Below, piece by piece: positions 12,495 to 22,980 of a DNA stretch of 64,000 nucleotides. The position numbers were made by a program, and so were the translations under genes. Where the stretch lies: contig MU385743.1 of assembly GCA_022497155.1 (NCBI GenBank), forward strand, positions 1 through 64,000, in the 5' to 3' direction. The number at the start of each line of letters is the position of its first letter. Position 1 is the first letter of the stretch. Source of the stretch: Whalleya microplaca. Its lineage: Eukaryota; Ascomycota; Sordariomycetes; Xylariales; Xylariaceae. The notes beneath the pieces are model-generated. The model ran no database searches and had not been told where the DNA came from. It saw only the letters and a program-made list of their open reading frames with translations.

Positions 12495-14057
12495 GATGGG
12501 CTTCCGTATTTAATCTCTAGGATGTTGTATCAAATACAAGAATTGATTGTTAGATGCCCACTACTGTCTGAAGACCAGCGTGGTCTTCTTAGTGTTCTTG
12601 AGGCCAAATAAAGTACCCAGAAATACACAAGTCACAAGCAGTGAATGATTTCATTTGAACCTCTAGAATTTAGACAATAGCCACAAAGTTATCCATTCAC
12701 ACAGACACTAAGTACATTCACTTGATGGACTGTGGCACCCAAGCAACAGCCATCACCGGGTATCTTGACTCGTTGATAGCCTTTCGTTATCAGAATCTCA
12801 CCACAGGGAGTCTCGAACTGGGGAAAGTAGTGGGGCCAGCGTGGGAGGATCCTTGATCGGCAGTTGGAGTCTTGAAAGATAAGGTTTCTGGGTCGTATCT
12901 CGCTTTATATGTAACTTTGACCAATGAATAGCATTACGAAGTATAGATATGTATGTAGATCTCCAATTTCCCCAGATGCAATTAGAGAGGTTCAGTAAAT
13001 TGATCTCTCAAACGCGTAAGTTTTACGCGTATATGAGGGCTGGAATAAATTGTAATTACTCAATAGGACAACATTATATATGAGTCAAGCTGTCCTTAAC
13101 TTGACTTAACTTAACTTACGACTCGAGACTAGGGAATGCTGTCCGCTGTGCTGTGAGCTTATATTTATGCCTCGCAAATACCCACACAACATAAATACTT
13201 GAGACACAGCGTATTAAACTCGAGTTTCCCACCATGAACATAACTCGCTGTCATAGCTTTTCGGCTCAGTTGCTCTACTTATAAGAGGACATGAGGGAAT
13301 ATGCACTAGGTCGCGCCATTCAGACATGCGAGAACCTCGACAAATGAGACGCTAAGTTAGCGTCGTAAGGCAAGAAAGACGCTTGTCCGCCAGTCCGCCT
13401 AGGAGGATCACTGATTTTACAATAATGGTAAAGACCTACTAATTGAAAGGTCCTCCAAGAACTGCAACAGTAAGAGCAACATGAAATATGTACCATCGTT
13501 GGCGCTTTCAAATGAGGTACCAATTGTGTTGTAGCTGAGGCAGAGGAAAGTGATACTTTCTGGAATGGAGCGGGATAGCCTCATATACTGACGCTATCTT
13601 GCATAACGGTCCTGAAGAGAACGAGTGAGTGGCTGGTTTACCCTACAGGTCCAACTGCCTATTTTGTAATCTACTGACTTGACATCCCACGCGAGACAAC
13701 AGCATTGAAGTGACAGTTTTCACCGCCTAATGCAGTGGGGATACCGTGATGCATGGGGAGCCAGGTATGAAAGAAGCTATTCGCAAAACCAAAACCTTGC
13801 ATATAGCTAATACTAACAACTGACCTTGTCATATTATTAATCACAGTAAACACAGATAAACTGTGTGGAAGTCTCTAGAGCCTGGGGGTCTGGATCGTGA
13901 GAAGATGAAGTCGGCTAGGTGAGCTCACATGCACCCTTGTGTGTACATAGTCTCGTAGCATGAACCCTACGCCCCACTACGCTACGGCCAGGCATGCAAC
14001 TAAACCCCAACCCCCTGAATCTTGCTTGACAAAGCACCAAGAAAATCTAATATCAAG
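12495..14057. other. Intergenic, 1.56 kb
   Basis: This stretch separates the diverging transporter (minus) and kinase-like gene (plus), so both promoters should lie here. Apart from the GATA cores no gene or repeat was recognised. A few frames of 60-67 codons look random. Confidence 0.5.
12787..12795 (-). promoter_or_regulatory. Candidate iron-regulatory GATA site
   Basis: Read on the minus strand the nine bases are TTCTGATAA, one mismatch from the ATCWGATAA element bound by fungal iron repressors of the SreA/SRE family. It lies about 290 bp upstream of the siderophore-transporter start. A second GATAA core is on the plus strand at 12878-12882. Such cores occur often by chance in AT-rich DNA, so this is suggestive only. 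Confidence 0.35.
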
Positions 14058-15219
14058 ATGAGTTGGAAATTGACCAAGAGTAAACGCAGTTCCTGCCTTC
14101 ATCTCTAGACGATTATACCTAGTACGCAGCCAATCTCGTTCTACAGAACTCGAGGGGACACACATTGATCCTGTAGTAAGTAAACCGCCGACCTCAACGC
14201 CAAGCCCGCCTGGTATTTTGATCGTGACCCTTCACGAAGGTGTTGGCTTATCCACGGCCGATGACTACAAGGAGCTCTCCAACAGCTATGAACATGATCA
14301 TGATGCGCGGGGCCGTCCGGCTCCTTGCCGACGATGCAACTTTCCATATGCGCTCTTAGAATATGAAAAGTGGCAAGTGTCTGTCGATTCCTTTTTGGGA
14401 ACTACAGAAAACCCCATGTGGGTAAGAGACCATGCTACACACAAATTTGACGTTTCTCGCTTTACTGAGTTCGTCGTACGTCTTTACCTCCGGGACCCGA
14501 ATGCCTCCAGCAGAAGTCAGGATATATCTCTAGGCGTCGCACGAGTGGACCCCTTTGATGGGCTGGGGAAATTCCATGGGCAATGGCTGAATGTGCAAAA
14601 TGGTACCGGCAAGATTCGTATCAGCCTCGAATATATGAACACTGGGAACAAGACGTTAGAAACCACAGGTTTTAAGCATTTGGCTGATATCGGGAGGGGT
14701 AGTTCAGGACGCGTTTCTCTGATCCGGAAGGAAGACACCCAGCGACCATATGCTGAAAAGAGAATCCGAACAGCCCAGCTTATTTCCCAGTCCGATTCTC
14801 AGTCTGACATAGTGCACACCCGGGATTCCCAGATCAGCCATCCCTTCATTGTACCGCTGACACTTGCTTTCCAAGCACAGAAAGGTTTACACCTCCTTTC
14901 TCCATTCGTGAATGGCGGACACCTTTTCAGCCACCTTCAAAAGGAGCGATGTTGTGATGTTGATAGGTCTCGATTCTATGCTGCAGAGATTCTTTGCGCA
15001 TTGGAGTATCTTCATGAGGCCCATTCAATTTTCTCTTGGTTAAAGCCTAGGAATGTCCTTCTAGACTCCTTGGGTCATATTGTTCTATGTGGCTTTGGTC
15101 TTTCCAACTCAGAGATCAAGAACTTGCCTGGCGGTGTCCATGGAACGCCAGAGTATCCAGCACCGGAATTGCTCCTCGGCCAAGATGACTTACGGGCGGC
15201 AGACTGGTGGACACTTGGG

Positions 15220-15227
15220 GTTTTTCT
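15220..15227 (+). repeat. Left target-site duplication of the MITE
   Basis: The bases GTTTTTCT directly precede the element and are repeated exactly at 15921-15928. Eight bases is the duplication length of hAT-type transposases; a nine-base reading (adding the preceding G) is possible if the element end is placed one base differently. Confidence 0.75.
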
Positions 15228-15920
15228 CGACGTGGTTAAAATCACTGGGTCAGATGGTTAAAACCACTGGTTTTTTTCAACCTAAGCCACAAGTGGTTAG
15301 ATAGATCAGGTACCTATCCCGCAGTACTTATTACTAGTAAATGGATGTACATACCCTACTTTTCAACCCGGCATACAGTTATTTGAACTGCTGCACGCTG
15401 CACGCCTTTTCAACAACTCACACCACAACACTCAGCAAGCTTCAATTCCTTCAAAACTGCAATAAAATTCAAGCGCGCTCGTTTTCTTATCTTATCTAAT
15501 CTAATCTAACTGTTACCGGGAAATCAATTTTTTTATACGCAAATTCGATTTTTTAGGGGTAACCTAACTCAACGCCTTCCCCCTGACCTCCCTGACCTCC
15601 TTGAACTGCTTCTTAAACTACTCCTTGCCGGCGCTATTGAGGTAGCTGAGAAGGTCCATCTAATTCACTTAAAAAAAGGCCATCCTCCTTAAAAAGGTTG
15701 AAATTTTCAGTCATTACGATAGCGCCAGTGAGTATTGTTTCGTGGGAGTTAGTAAAGGTGTCAAAGGGGAAAGAAAATATTCCAGATCGCTAGAAAAGTT
15801 ACTTATGGTTGTTAGAAACAAGTACCATAGTGCACATACCTATTCTATTAACTGGATGTGGCTTAGGTTGAAAAAAACCAGTGGTTTTAACCATCTAACC
15901 CAGTGATTTTAACCACATCG
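15228..15920 (+). mobile_element. Non-autonomous inverted-repeat element (MITE), 693 bp
   Basis: The element is bounded by inverted repeats of about 60 bp. The left end begins CGACGTGGTTAAAATCACTG; the right end read on the other strand begins CGATGTGGTTAAAATCACTG, and the match continues through AACCTAAGCCACA with few differences. Within each arm the phrase TGGTTAAAAYCACTGG occurs twice, giving sub-terminal repeats. The interior is AT-rich and encodes no transposase, so it would depend on an enzyme supplied elsewhere. The flanking 8-bp duplication at 15220-15227 and 15921-15928 proves insertion into a continuous coding exon. The low divergence of the two arms suggests a relatively recent insertion. 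Family is probably hAT-like by duplication length, but this is inferred. Confidence 0.85.
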
Positions 15921-15928
15921 GTTTTTCT
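15921..15928 (+). repeat. Right target-site duplication of the MITE
   Basis: Exact second copy of GTTTTTCT, after which the kinase-like reading frame resumes with the codons for Tyr-Glu-Met. Confidence 0.75.
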
Positions 15929-17414
15929 TTACGAAATGCTGACAGGGTTACCCCTTTTCTACGACGAGGAGTCCGATGAAATACGCCGCAAGATCCTAGA
16001 TCAGCCTAACCAGCTCCCCGAGCCCTTTCCCATAGCTGCCAAGGATATTCTAACTAAGCTTCTTAACCGCAGGCCCCAGCAACGTCTAGGGGCTAACGAA
16101 GGGGCCTCTGAAATTAAAGCCCATCCGTTCTTTGATGGTATTGACTGGCACAAGCTCCTCCAGCGGAAGTACGAACCTGCGTTCAAGTATAGTGATGTCG
16201 CTTGGTCTTTTAAGCAACATGGAGTAACTAATCCCCTTGAGCAAAGCCAGCAAACGCTGCAACAGCCGTGTTGGTTCTCATATAGCCGGCCACAACCTGA
16301 GAGAAACACTGTAACTGACAATGCTCTCGCCTCGAAAGCTCGTCAAGTCATCTTCCGGGAGGATGATGGTTGGGACCTAATATGGGAAGAGGCTCACCGC
16401 GAGATCCAATTTTACAATCACTCCACAGGAGAAAAGCAACTAGTCCCTCATAGACTTGTAAATCACCAGGCACCCGAAGATGCTGTAAGCTACGATAGTG
16501 CTCAACCCAATGCGCCTAGTCGAGGCCAGATGCAAGACGCACTTGAGGCGGCATTGGAAGCCGGACATAACCACATCGTCTCACAACTATTAGACTATGG
16601 GATGGACTTGAACATACGGATCTTCGGGACTAGGCGAACTAGCCCACTGGAATGGGCTGTAGAGCATGGGAATGCCGGTCTGGTGAAACTGTTCCTCGGC
16701 AAAGGCGCTGATGCAAATTTCGCAGATTTCGCCACGCGTGGAATACACCGAGGAGGACCGGCATTAATCAAGGCCGTGGAGAGAGGAAACCAGGAACTTT
16801 CTGAGGTCCTGGTACGGAAAACCGATCGAGTCGCTTCTACGAGAGCTCTAGGCCTTGCCATAGATCAACGGGACATCGACATGGTTAGACTCCTACTAGC
16901 GAACGGCGTCCCGTGCTATTTCCGAGAGGCAGATCGGCCTCATCCTCAACATCCACTTGATAACGGTTGCTACTTCCGAGATCTGTCTGAACCGGAAGAG
17001 TTCATACCCCCGCTCGTCCGGGCTGTCAAACAAGGTAACGTGGAAATTGCTCAGTTACTGCTCTCACATGGGGCGGATGCTAACGTTGGCTACCATGATC
17101 TGAGCATCAACCTGCTTGAGATACACCAAGGACGGGAGCAAATCATGTTCTCATGCGGTCGGGTTGTTGAGTTGGCTATGGAGCTGAGACAACAGGAAAT
17201 GGTCCGATTGTTGCTAGCCAGTGGCGCAGACATCGGTCTTTTGGCACCTATCTGGCCAGTGCCGGGCCATGATTGTCGGCTGGTGCCAAGGGACGTATAT
17301 CAGAGGGTCACGGCTGGCTTAAGAACCGCTCCGGCGGCGGCAAGAAAGGAGGGCAGAGCAGACCCAGCCGCCAATCAACACGACGCGCTTAAGATCCATC
17401 ATTTACCGGGGTAA

Positions 17415-19202
17415 CAGTAGGTATAAGCTCAATGTCAATATTCGAGACCGATATTCGCAAGCAAGAGCTCTACTTTCCGAAATGCTCGAAGTACGGAGTG
17501 TTGAAGGTCTCATCAGGGACGCTCGGCGTGGTTCAGCCGTTATCTACAAGAGCCCAGCATGATGGGGACTCATATGCTGAACTTAGAGGGAGCCTTGAAT
17601 CAATCGTCGTTCCACATTGTCCTAGATAGTGTAACCTACGTTGAAAGGGTACTTATTCAACGCGCTCAGGTTCTTTTCATAGGGACTCAAGGGCTGTATC
17701 GTTCACCAGGGGCCTCAATGGCGGCGATTCTTTACTTCTTTACGGGTTTGGAATATCATTTCTGCAAACCGTCAGTCGTCGATGCTGGCATTTTTAGATG
17801 ATACAGCTGATGGCAGCAGCTCTCTCCTGGACGGAGCATAGGACGATTAGGGGTATTTGAAAGAGGGCAGTGTATCAGACGAAACTGATGATTCGGAACC
17901 AGTTCGTCTCTTTATACACCCAATCGATCAATATGTCACCACCAGTCGGAATTCGAACCTATTCGTTACTAAAGTTTGCAGACCTGCTAGGGATATTTTT
18001 TATCTTCTGCAGCCAGAATACTATCGCCAAACTAGCTACGCATGTCTATAGCTAAATTATCATCATTCCTTAAACATCGAGGAGAGTGGTGCCGTGATGA
18101 GCAAGGCTTTCATTGCTAGTGGCGCTATGGCAGTCATACAAATTTCGAGTCTCCCCCATCACAACAACACAAAGAATGAACACGAAAGCACGCCACTTTT
18201 ATAAAGCAAATTTGATTATAATGAGCGAGGCACATAGCTACCCTGCTAAATCATACCGAATTCCATCTATGAACTTGGGTTTTCCAGAGGTGTGCTGACA
18301 TATCAAGGGCTCTCAACACACACCCCTACCCCTATCTTCTCAGATAAGAAGCCCCCTGAAAAAAATCAGAATCGCAGACTGCTGATTATGTCCTGGGGAG
18401 CGTAAGTTCAAGTACATTCTGATGTGTTCTGATAGCTCTCAGAAATACACAATCAATTCGCTGGTGGATTGTAGCAAATACTCCACCGACTCTGAAACAG
18501 CCAACAGTCTTGGTCTCGTGCCACCACCATGATCCGACATAATTTAAACAAAACAATTTCTTCTCCGCACTGAGACTTAAAATAACGGACAATTGCTCCT
18601 GAGAACCGCCTCCTTTCTCCCGATAGCTGGCAGCCTATTTGAGGAAATACAGAGAATAGGAAGATCAGAACTTAGCCATCTTACTGGTAGGAGATGGAGC
18701 AGTATTCCAACTTCGTAGGCCAATGTAACCGTGTCATTCGACGTACATACGCCCTATGGATTGAACTTTATCGGTGCATAGCAATAATAATGTATTGCAA
18801 TACGGAAAGCCGCAGTGGGGCATCATTCTCCGCGTCGAGCGTATCTACAATAGTCAACGGAACGAAAAGCTTGACTTGAAGCCTGCACCAGGATCTGCGT
18901 CAAACTTACCCGATCCACACAGAATACTATCTACATCGTAGGGGGTATTTAACCGTTCGCCGAGCCAACCAGCTCATGTTCATGAAACTCCCAAGCTGTT
19001 CAATTCGGCAATTTATCCGTCTTTTGATCATGCCTAGCATAGGGCTAGAAGCCTGCGTGTCTTCATCAGGGGAACACATAAAAGCTCCTATGGCCCGATG
19101 CATCGTGAGTGAAGAATATCCTTAGGATATCCACAGCCTATTGCAATCACTTACAGGGATCCGCCGCTCGACTCGATATCCTCGAGCATAAACATTGCCA
19201 CC
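17415..19202. other. Intergenic, 1.79 kb
   Basis: AT-rich spacer between the kinase-like pseudogene and the esterase. Frames of 60-80 codons at 17432-18298 and 18386-18592 show no family motif. The part just upstream of 19203 should contain the esterase promoter. Confidence 0.5.
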
Positions 19203-19998
19203 ATGAAGGCTACCGCAGTGCTTCCTATTCTCGCCAGTCTTGTAAGCTCTACACCTCTAGAGCTAGAAGACCGGCAGAGTTCTTGTCCGGCAATCCATGT
19301 CTTCGGAGCACGTGAGACGACGGCTGCGCAAGGTTACGGTACTTCTCAAGGCCTTGTGAACATGGTCACTCAGGCATATTCTGGCAGCACTGCCGAAGCA
19401 ATTGTATACCCAGCTTGCGGAGGACAGTCCTCGTGCGGCGGCGTCAGCTACGACCAGTCTGCAACCCAAGGCACAGCAGCTGTGGTCAAGGCCGTGACCG
19501 ATCTCAACTCGAGGTGTCCCGACACCAAGATCGTGCTCATTGGATATTCTCAGGTAAGATAAGGGTGCTCATATATAGAATGAGCCAAAGTGCTAATACA
19601 CGAGAATTTCAGGGCGGCCAGATCATGGATAACGCTCTTTGCGGCGGCGCAGGTGCCACTCTCACAGGCACTGCTCTCGAAGCCGTCAAAGTTGGTATTT
19701 TCATGGGTGACCCGCACAACGTCAATGGTCTCCCGTATAACGTTGGCACATGCACGGCTGGCGGAGTAAGTCTGCCAGTTACACTCATCTCACGCACCCA
19801 TGAAGCTGACAAAAGTAGTTCGCCGCGCGCCCCAGCGGTTATCAATGCTCACCTGCGAGCCCGGATATCCTCCAATCCTACTGTGATGCGACCGACCCAT
19901 ACTGCTGCAACGGCAACGATGCGAACTCGCACCAGCAGTATGTTAACAAGTATGGCCAGCAGGCGCTGACGTTCATCAAGGGACTGCTTGACGCTTAG
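19203..19998 (+). CDS. Secreted acetylxylan esterase, carbohydrate esterase family 5, 227 aa
   Basis: Three exons: 19203-19553, 19613-19765 and 19819-19998. A short signal peptide (MKATAVLPILASLVSS) precedes the mature CE5 fold. Family signatures are CPAIHVFGARETT near the N-terminus, the nucleophile GYSQGG with Ser116 split by the first intron, TDPYCC with the likely catalytic Asp193 and SHQQYV with His206. Many Cys suggest the disulphide set of the family. The IHVFGARETT motif points to acetylxylan esterase rather than true cutinase. It removes acetyl groups from xylan outside the cell, aiding plant cell-wall breakdown. The length equals that of characterised single-domain members; no cellulose-binding module is present. 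Confidence 0.9.
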
Positions 19999-21252
19999 TT
20001 GTATACATGCCAGAGATTAGGGTAGCAAAGTAAAGGAAAAATTTGATGCGCAATAAACCTCAATCTGGATGTGATCTCGTCTACATGTAGACCCTGCGCC
20101 TTGCTTAAAAGCTAGGTAGATAGGAGATTTTATTACTCTTCTTGGATGACTCTGAATACATATATTGGCGGCAATGATGTTAATTCCAATAATAGAAAGT
20201 GGAGATGTTCCCGTTGGCTCGGATCGACGCTGCATATGTGTGGTGCAAGAAAAGATCTGGAACCTTCGTAATACCTGCATAAGTTGGTATTTAATCTACA
20301 TTACTTAAACCATTTGCCAATGAATGGGCCATAAAAATGATGTGCTACCCCTTACTCAATTCATCATGCCTCCCCAGCTTAAATTACACGTCGATGGTAG
20401 CGTGATGGTCTTCCGTAGATACTGTTGAGCGCCGTGTTTTGTACATTACTCTCATCGATCACGTCTCACTCCTAGGCACTTTCCGATTCCAAAGGAACAA
20501 GCAGAGTGCGAACAATGTAGTTCAGAGCGCAGGCGTCGAAGCCCGAATATGGGAATAATCACCCCACTGCCAGAATGACGAGCTTCACGCCCTCGGCCCC
20601 GCGCACTCATCACCCTTCGTGCCTAATGACCAATAGGGAAACGTAAGGCAAAATCTGAGCGCGTGTACAGGGCCAACACGATACAGGAGGTCGAATCCTA
20701 CGACTTGTAGTTGCGAGCGCAGATGGCGGGCGAGCTAGCCGCTATACCACACGTCTCAGTCACGAGCACGGAGCCGGTGGCTTATAGACTGGACACGGGC
20801 GGAGATCAATTGCGAGGCGCTCGCAAAAGCTTTTGAAGGCCGAAAATACGCGGTCGTTGGAGGACTCAGTGTTCCCTATGAAGATCCAAGATTGGTCCAC
20901 AAGTTATCTATCGGCGTCGAGCCGCGCGACGCGTCAGAGGCTGGCGTTGAGACAGATCCACCACTAGCAGAAGACGCGATGCGAGCGCAAATGGAACCTA
21001 TCCTAAGTGGAAGGGTAACTTCAGATAGAGTATCTGTAGGGACCCAGGCCCTAGAGGCTTCCAATGGAGTGGTGAGCAGAAAGGTGACTCGAGGATCACT
21101 GGAGAGGTATGCGAAGAAACGTACCACCTAAGGCCATCGCGAAATCCTGGGTCGAAGACATGTGCCCCTGCCTTGCATATGAATATAAAACGGAGGCTTG
21201 AATTGGGAGGCATAAAATATCATCGGCGCGGTTTATTCTGGCATTCTATTAC
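19999..21252. other. Intergenic, 1.25 kb, with an RNA polymerase III-like relic
   Basis: The region between convergent esterase (plus) and guanine deaminase (minus) genes holds a tRNA-like segment at 20672-20764. It also holds open frames on both strands at 20876-21131 (79-83 codons) without motifs. These frames are not supported as genes. Confidence 0.45.
20672..20764 (-). repeat. tRNA-like / SINE-like segment with A and B boxes
   Basis: On the minus strand TGGTATAGCGG fits the A-box pattern TRGYNNANNNG. It is followed by a T-arm-like hairpin TAGGA-TTCGACC-TCCTG containing a B-box core. The flanks do not form a seven-pair acceptor stem and no clean anticodon arm is seen, so this is not a functional tRNA. 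It may be a tRNA pseudogene or the head of a tRNA-derived SINE. Confidence 0.35.
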
Positions 21253-22614
21253 TTATGGCTTGGGCTTGACGGAGCGTCCACGTACGTAGACTTCCTTGAT
21301 GTTTCGATCATCCCCTGTCATGATGAACTTTTCGAATGTGGTCTGCACTGACTCGTTCTCCTCTATCATGGTCATAACGCCTGGCTGAGTACCTTGTGTA
21401 CTAATGACCAGTGCATCGAAGTCCTTCTTTATCTCAAAGTTCCCGATCTTGTTCTCAAGACAACACACTCGTGCTCCACCAAGGGTGGCCAAATAAAACA
21501 ATTCGGCGATTGTTAAGCCTTTATCCTTCCCATCACTAATGACCTCCCTCGCATTTGATGCCACAAGAGCCTGTCTCATAGCGTCCAGGATACTACTCGA
21601 GAACCCGCCGCCGCTGTCTGTCCCGAGGCCGACCTTGATTCCCCGCGTCAAAAATTCGCGAATCGGTGCCGCCATAAAACCTCCTCCCACAGTCATGTTT
21701 GAGACAGGGCAATGGGCAACGCCGCAGTTGAGCTCCTTAAGGCGGTTCAATTCATAGTTGGTCATGTAGCAACAGTGTGCTAATATCGAGTGCTCTGTGA
21801 GAAGGCCAAAGTGAGCGTATAGGTCAGCCTCATTGTCGAACTCAGGGAAAAGCGTCTTGGTGAATGCCATCTCCTGTTCTGCCTCGTTAAAGTGCGTCTG
21901 GATAGGCAAATCAGGGTTATCTGCCGCGAGTTTGCCTAGACCAGTGAGCAGGGAGTTTTCACAAGATATTGCGAATCTTGGAGTCAACACATAATCCAGC
22001 AGCGCCCTCTCCGGATCAAGTGCTCGAACATGTGCAAGACAATCCCGCGTGTCCTGTAGAGAAGACTCGACGGTGTCGTCTCTGTAGTAATCTGGGGAAT
22101 TGCGATTCATGTTGCATTTTCCAACGAACGCACGCTGTCCTTTCTCAAAGCATAAGTTGGCGAGGATTTTGGTCGCCTCGGCATGGAGAGATCCATAATA
22201 TGAAGCAGTGGTAATACCTTGTCGGAGGAAACCATCGACGCAATCTGAATAAATGCGCTTGGCGTGCTCTGGGTCCCGAAATCGCGCCTCGTTGGGGAAC
22301 GTCACCTTCTCTAGCCAGTCAAGAATGTGCATGCTCTGTCCGAGGCCACGCTGGCCCCATTGCGGTGCATGATTGTGTGTATCTACGAAGCCTGGGATCA
22401 AAAATTCTCCTTTTTTAAGCTCATGGATTTCTACTTGGACGCCCTCATCGACGAAGCCATTCTCAGACAGGTATTCTGAGAGATTGCCCCTCTCCCTGAG
22501 GTCAAGGATTTCCCCAACTGTGCCAACAAGAAGGATTCCATTTTCAATGATTTCCAGTTTGCTGGCATTGAGAGAGTGAACGAAAGTGCCGTGGAAGATA
22601 TGTGAGCTACCCAT
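21253..22614 (-). CDS. Guanine deaminase, 453 aa
   Basis: This intronless gene encodes a metal-dependent amidohydrolase that converts guanine to xanthine and ammonia in the cytosol as part of purine salvage and nitrogen use. Diagnostic motifs are PGFVDTHNHAP (metal HxH, about residue 80), QTHFNEAEQE, a HCCYM histidine, CPVSNM and GLGTDSGGGFSSSILDAMRQA with the metal/catalytic Asp. The last is characteristic of guanine deaminases. The frame extends 39 codons upstream, but the ATG at 22614 (MGSSHIF) gives the normal family N-terminus and length; the upstream part is basic and unlike the family. The sugar-type transporter gene lies about 370 bp upstream on the same strand. Confidence 0.9.
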   Translation of the reverse strand: MGSSHIFHGTFVHSLNASKLEIIENGILLVGTVGEILDLRERGNLSEYLSENGFVDEGVQVEIHELKKGEFLIPGFVDTHNHAPQWGQRGLGQSMHILDWLEKVTFPNEARFRDPEHAKRIYSDCVDGFLRQGITTASYYGSLHAEATKILANLCFEKGQRAFVGKCNMNRNSPDYYRDDTVESSLQDTRDCLAHVRALDPERALLDYVLTPRFAISCENSLLTGLGKLAADNPDLPIQTHFNEAEQEMAFTKTLFPEFDNEADLYAHFGLLTEHSILAHCCYMTNYELNRLKELNCGVAHCPVSNMTVGGGFMAAPIREFLTRGIKVGLGTDSGGGFSSSILDAMRQALVASNAREVISDGKDKGLTIAELFYLATLGGARVCCLENKIGNFEIKKDFDALVISTQGTQPGVMTMIEENESVQTTFEKFIMTGDDRNIKEVYVRGRSVKPKP

Positions 22615-22980
22615 CTTATCAAACAGAAGGGAGTGTTTATCACAAATGAAGTGCTGATGTTGGCCCCTCACGAGATATTTCAACACCATTCGGTTACTGC
22701 CGTTGATGCGCCGGCCCGGGTACAGCTGCAATCTTATTCAGTCAGCTGGTATTGCTCATTGACATTGGCCATCATATCTACGGACATTAGTAGCTTACAA
22801 TTAGTCCCCGTCGTGATCAACAAGTTACATGTGTACATGCTACAGGTGAACAGGCAGGGGCTAAGTTAATGATAAGACAAGTGTACTACGGAGTAGTGTA
22901 ACCTAGCACACACTCACGAGCTCTTCCAAATCTTCCAATGCGATGACTACGGCGCTGTTAATAGAACAACACAGACGACC

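Larger units (their letters stand above)
14058..17414 (+). pseudogene. AGC-kinase-like (Ypk type) / ankyrin gene disrupted by a MITE
   Basis: The start MSWKLTK at 14058 and a first intron at 14080-14146 restore the N-terminus typical of fungal Ypk-like kinases, followed by a C2-like region (GILIVTLHEG). Exons are 14058-14079 and 14147-17414, the latter interrupted by a 693-bp element at 15228-15920. Without the element and one copy of its target duplication the frame continues exactly (about 862 aa). Domains: kinase-like region with GRGSSGRV loop (residues 190-197) and Lys212, an APE segment, then ankyrin-like repeats from about residue 565. The catalytic YRD motif is FSW (303-305) and DFG is GFG (323-325), so it was probably a pseudokinase before the insertion. 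With the element present the frame stops at 15261, inside the kinase-like domain. The element has no obvious splice sites at its ends. Confidence 0.75.

Noticed and set aside
20672..20764. Functional tRNA gene
   Set aside because: Acceptor and anticodon arms do not pair, so it is called only a tRNA-like relic.
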